Both the position numbers and the translations under genes were made by a program. The notes under the pieces are model-generated. The model was given only the letters and a program-made list of their open reading frames with translations, was not told the origin of the DNA and did no database searches. A DNA stretch of 64,000 nucleotides from Lepas anatifera (lineage: Eukaryota; Arthropoda; Thecostraca; Lepadidae): positions 62,001 through 126,000 of the forward strand of contig JAOTON010001929.1 of NCBI GenBank assembly GCA_034440635.1. The letters are read 5' to 3'. This document shows positions 1 through 64,000 of the stretch, in pieces. Numbering within the stretch: the first letter of the stretch is position 1; each line of letters opens with the position of its first letter.

Positions 1-1577
1 CCGAAGGCGAAACATCGGACGGTAAAATCAAGTGAACCATCATAAATGTTTCGTTATTAACATGTGTTTGACTTGTGCTAGAAGCTTGTCGTGGATATGG
101 GTGCTTATGTATTTATTTCTTTATGTATTTATTTATTCATGATTATCACCAACAAACTTGTGTTCACTGAAAGGTGAAGTCAGCCGTTAGAACATCAATA
201 ACCCAATACCTTAAACATGCAAACACTCACAAACGCTGGAAATTCATGCGCTTCGCCTGATTTCGTCATGCGGCTCTGACATATGAAAATACCCAAAAGG
301 AGCTACAAAAACACATAGAACTAAAACCAGCGTTCACGAGTAAAGTTAACCGGATGTATGACCTATTTCGCTTTCAGCTGATACTAAATAGGTGGTGTCA
401 CGTTCTCAGGTCCTTTCTATTCTTAAAACCGCGCGCTCTAAACATGCTAAAGTCGTCATTAAAAAGCCCGAGTTCCTCGCTGCCAAAAACTTTATCGCAG
501 ATTTGGGAATCTGGCACAGAAACTCCGAGGCCACCGTGTCCGCACGGCGGCGTAGCTTGGCGGGTGAAAAGTCGTTGGCTACAGGTCGATCGGGGTGGAC
601 CATAAAGTCCAAAGCAGCTCTGCAAAATTTCAGATGAAATTTCCAGAGAAAAGATAGCTTTCAGAAAGAGACGATCATGCTGCACTCGTCTTGCAATGAG
701 AGACTGGATGCCAAAATGTTGAAACAGTGAATGGTAGGTTAAAGATACAGAGTGCTGTAAAGTATGGCAGCTTAACCATATCAAAAGTTTGTGTAGCACC
801 CCCTCGAGTCCTTCAGTATTGCATTTGGCCACGCCAACCCAGACTACACTACCACGCTTCAAAACAGACCGCACGTCTACACTGCATGTTGTGTGCAATA
901 TTGTGATATCGAATTTGAATGACCGCAGGCCGGTTTGAAAAAGATTAGATTAGTGGTCCTAATGCGTTGTTAGCCTTGCGTGTTATGAGAGAACCGTGAG
1001 ATGAAAAATTCAATTTTGAGTCGATGATAATTCCTGAATCACCAATTTATCTGGACTCTAGGGAAAAACCTTCGATACAGTACGTTGTCTGGACTGGTGT
1101 CCGCCTGAGGTTTAATGTAAAGTTCTTTTAGTTGGATGGGTTAAGTTCTGGTCCCCGCCTAACGAACTACTGATGGGGGTGATCCAGGTCGCTCTGCAAC
1201 AACAATCCATCAGATGGCTGCTTAATTTTGCGAAAGATTTTGGTTTCATCTGCAAACAGGAGACCCCTAGATTCAATTTCGGTCAGAAAATCCTTAATGC
1301 ATAGTGCAAACAGAAGAGGGCATTTAAAGAACCTTTGCTTTAGGACGTCTAAGCTGACTTTTCTCCACTCTGTGAGAAATTAGTGAGCTATTGCCTTATG
1401 GTAGTATTTCAATAACAATACTACTGCCGCTTACCGAAAGTGTTAGAACTTTTTTAACCTGTGGCGGGAATTGTTATTTATATTGACGATTATTTTTAAG
1501 TATTACTTGCCGACATTCACCCCTCGTATTCCAAAAAGTTATTTGTCAATGTGCGTGATTTGATGTCCACGTTTCAG
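1..1577 (+). other. Intronic or upstream sequence, no gene supported
   Basis: This stretch precedes the first visible exon. Open frames at about 390-640 exist on both strands but match nothing I recognise and show no splice context. It ends in the TTTCAG acceptor of exon 1. Confidence 0.5.
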
Positions 1578-61728
<60,151 letters not shown>

Positions 61729-64000
61729 GTGAGCAGGGCAGCCACTGGAACCGACGGCAGCGCGCGGCTTAATTCTGCGATGACAGGAACCAGAACTCGA
61801 TCGGATGCAATTTGGGACTAGTCATTCTCATTTACTGCTTGTGACCAAAACATATATTCACAAAAGCTGTTCCGAAGAGCGCAAAAACACCGGAGCGTTA
61901 AAATCGAGGTCGGCTGGAAGTTTGCCCTGGTGAGCGAAGAGAAATATCCACACCCCTAGTAAAACATCATTTTGGGTATTTCAGCTGCACTGAAATCGTA
62001 GATAAGAACATGTGCCTTCAAAAGTCTGAATGCCCGGGAGCTTTTGGTATTGCTCCAGGCCTGATATTACAAATGTGATGATCATTCTGTCGGGTCGCTG
62101 TTAGAGCTAATTTGGGACAACTTTGACTTCGCAAGACGTGCGTTTCTGCCCTCAGATCCAGGCCTTGTGGTTTCAGGTTTTCATTAAATTACTCTGTAAA
62201 GTGGCAGTTAACTATGATGGTGCCTGCAGACACTAAAATCTTCACTTGAGCTGAAGGCTGTCGTGAAGTTTTATCTCCAGACTTAACTTATGGCCATGTT
62301 CCCGGAAGAGTTCCACTAAGTTCTGAGTGAAGAGACTGAAACGGTGTTGCAAAATTTCCAGACGTCGCGGTCTACTCCAAGGCTCAATAAAATGACTGTA
62401 GCGCTTGATCACATCACCCATGTCATGTTCAAAATATGGCTGGTCTTCACTTCTACGGCCCTCACGAGTCCAACAAGCAGCACGGAGATCTGCTTCCTTT
62501 CAACCGTGTCTGCTGGAAGTCGAAAATGGATCAGTAAATGGCAATGGCAGCGACCTCAGCCGCTCCCCTGCATGGACGGCCTCCCGAGGGTTGGCAGCTG
62601 CAATATTAACGTGGAGCTGATCCATGGCTGGTCTGAGCGGAGCTGTACGTCTTCCTAAGCAGCAGTTCACAACTGACTACACAGTCACGGCGCGTACTGC
62701 GTCCACTTCTAGCAACTCCCGGAGAATATTCGCCTGTTGCTCACAGGGCGCAACTGCTATTCTGATGCAATTTGGAGTTGTGATATTAGAAATTCCAACG
62801 GAGGGCGAGACCGTATTTTTAAATAATATCATTGCGTATATCATGGTTCATAATGAAAGTGGCCCGTGTCCCCAAACGGCCCTCAGATAGCGAATATAGG
62901 TATAAATCAGGGCGAGCCTCGGCAGTAAGTAGAGCCGGCGGCTCCAAGCTAAAACACTCATAACCTCTAGCTGGGTGGCCAAATGGCAGGGGTATTGTTT
63001 GAGCTTGCCCGGTCAGCCCAGCTGATGTCTGCAAGCCTTGCACTTGTTTCACTGCTGGTACAGACCGATTCCGCGTATTTCCTAACAGAGTGCAAACTCT
63101 TCCCGATGAAGCTGTCGAACTCATGTTCGGTTAATCAGGACTTCAATTTTCATCAGGGGAGTTTGTGGATCGGAATCTAAACAATAGAGCATAAGACAGA
63201 ATTTTAGAGTTCATCCCATGTCGTCCCATTCAATTGCGCCCCGTAGCGTCCCGGGAAAGGTTTCTAAACAATAATCCCGTCCCGTACCATTCCGTTTTCC
63301 GTGACATTTTTACAAGCAATGGTGTCGCCCATAAGCGCCACCATCGTCAAATAAAGTGAGAGAGGTAGTCGATCTTCACCCTTCGGCTGACAAGAAACTC
63401 TCCACTCTAGGACCAAAAACGGCCTCCTTGGTACCCTGCCCAGATGCTGGTTATAGACTTTCTGATTTTTATTCCGCCGCAATTGAGACATTGTTTTATG
63501 AAATACAGATTTTGGCTCTCCTTTACGAATTCCCCACTCAAATACTGCTGCTGCTGTTGCATTCCCAGTCACAATGATTCTGCGGACTTTCGGACTTCTG
63601 CGAACTGCAGACCTTGGGTTTCCTAAGCATTCTACGCCAAATGTTCAGGCTCTGAGGAATAGGCAAGGAGTCCAGTGTTTGAGAGGGACACGTGAATTTT
63701 CACAGAAGCTTCAGGCAAAAATCGCATCGTCGTCACTTTAAAAGCAAATGAGATAGAGAGCCTCAAACACAACCAGGTATGTCTCGCCACTCACCACTAT
63801 ATGTAGGGTTACCGTTTTGTTCGCAAATGCGCCTGCCCAGAGTGCAAGTTTCCTTCTGGCAAATCTATTCGCAGATATCTTAAGTTTTTCTTTAGCACGA
63901 CGGCCGGGTCGGGTCGGCCCGTTCATATGTTATAATCGTAGGGAGAGAGGTCGCGAGCGCTGCCCGCCCGCTCGGTATTATATATTTTATATAATATTTT
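61729..64000 (+). other. Intron after exon 22, to window end
   Basis: No exon of the expected SH3-II/SH3-III region is seen, and no repeat is identified. Open frames at 62.34-62.66 and 63.26-63.57 kb show no resemblance to known domains. Confidence 0.45.

Noticed and set aside
350..900. Overlapping frames on both strands near the left edge
   Set aside because: No recognisable protein and no splice or promoter context; probably chance or an old unrecognised repeat.
62344..62658. A possible further exon or gene in the last intron
   Set aside because: The frame has no resemblance to RIM-BP SH3-II/III or any domain and no convincing splice sites.

Overview
This is a eukaryotic genomic window, not a prokaryotic one. 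There are no operons, coding sequence is carried by short exons bounded by GT/AG splice sites, and most of the 64 kb is intron filled with microsatellites, minisatellites and transposable-element remains. The one host gene I can support lies on the + strand from about 1.58 kb to 61.73 kb and continues beyond the right edge, and probably the left. Its exons encode an arthropod-type RIM-binding protein (RIM-BP; Drosophila Rbp, vertebrate RIMBP2 family), the presynaptic active-zone scaffold that links RIM to voltage-gated calcium channels. The GC-rich exons, long (CT)n tracts and abundance of Penelope-like elements suggest an invertebrate, most likely an arthropod and perhaps a crustacean. The species is an inference only.

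Layout: exons 1-6 (1.6-13.7 kb) encode the N-terminal coiled coil. Exons 7-11 (14.3-22.9 kb) encode a low-complexity Ser/Pro/Arg/Gln linker. Exons 11/12 (22.7-23.6 kb) encode SH3 domain I. Exon 13 (34.8-34.9 kb) is an acidic linker. Exons 14-18 (35.4-54.0 kb) encode three fibronectin type III domains. Exons 19-22 (56.4-61.7 kb) encode the start of the long Pro/acidic/Arg linker that precedes SH3-II and SH3-III in this family; those two domains are not in the window. Splice phases chain consistently through all 22 proposed exons (about 3.46 kb of coding sequence), with one apparent +1 frameshift inside exon 15 and one ambiguous acceptor at exon 22.

Introns: three Penelope-like retroelement loci (4.0-6.8, 26.0-28.5 and 38.7-40.5 kb) all have the same head-to-head inverted arrangement. 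The 26-28.5 kb copy carries a hammerhead-ribozyme-like fold in both terminal arms. A LINE RNase H fragment lies antisense just upstream of exon 21 (59.6-60.45 kb). There are tRNA-derived SINEs, hAT-like MITEs with exact 8-bp target duplications, TTAA-flanked elements, and a 1-kb family very rich in AGGTCA half-sites. Several tandem arrays (35-, 21- and 25-bp minisatellites and two (CT)n tracts) lie close against exon borders. The 21-bp array repeats a splice-donor sequence in frame.

The most interesting observations are the hammerhead-like motif in the Penelope arms, the recurrent head-to-head Penelope topology with (TA)n flanks, the in-register tandem donor array after exon 13, and the terminal palindromes of the AGGTCA-rich elements, which match within a copy but differ between copies.
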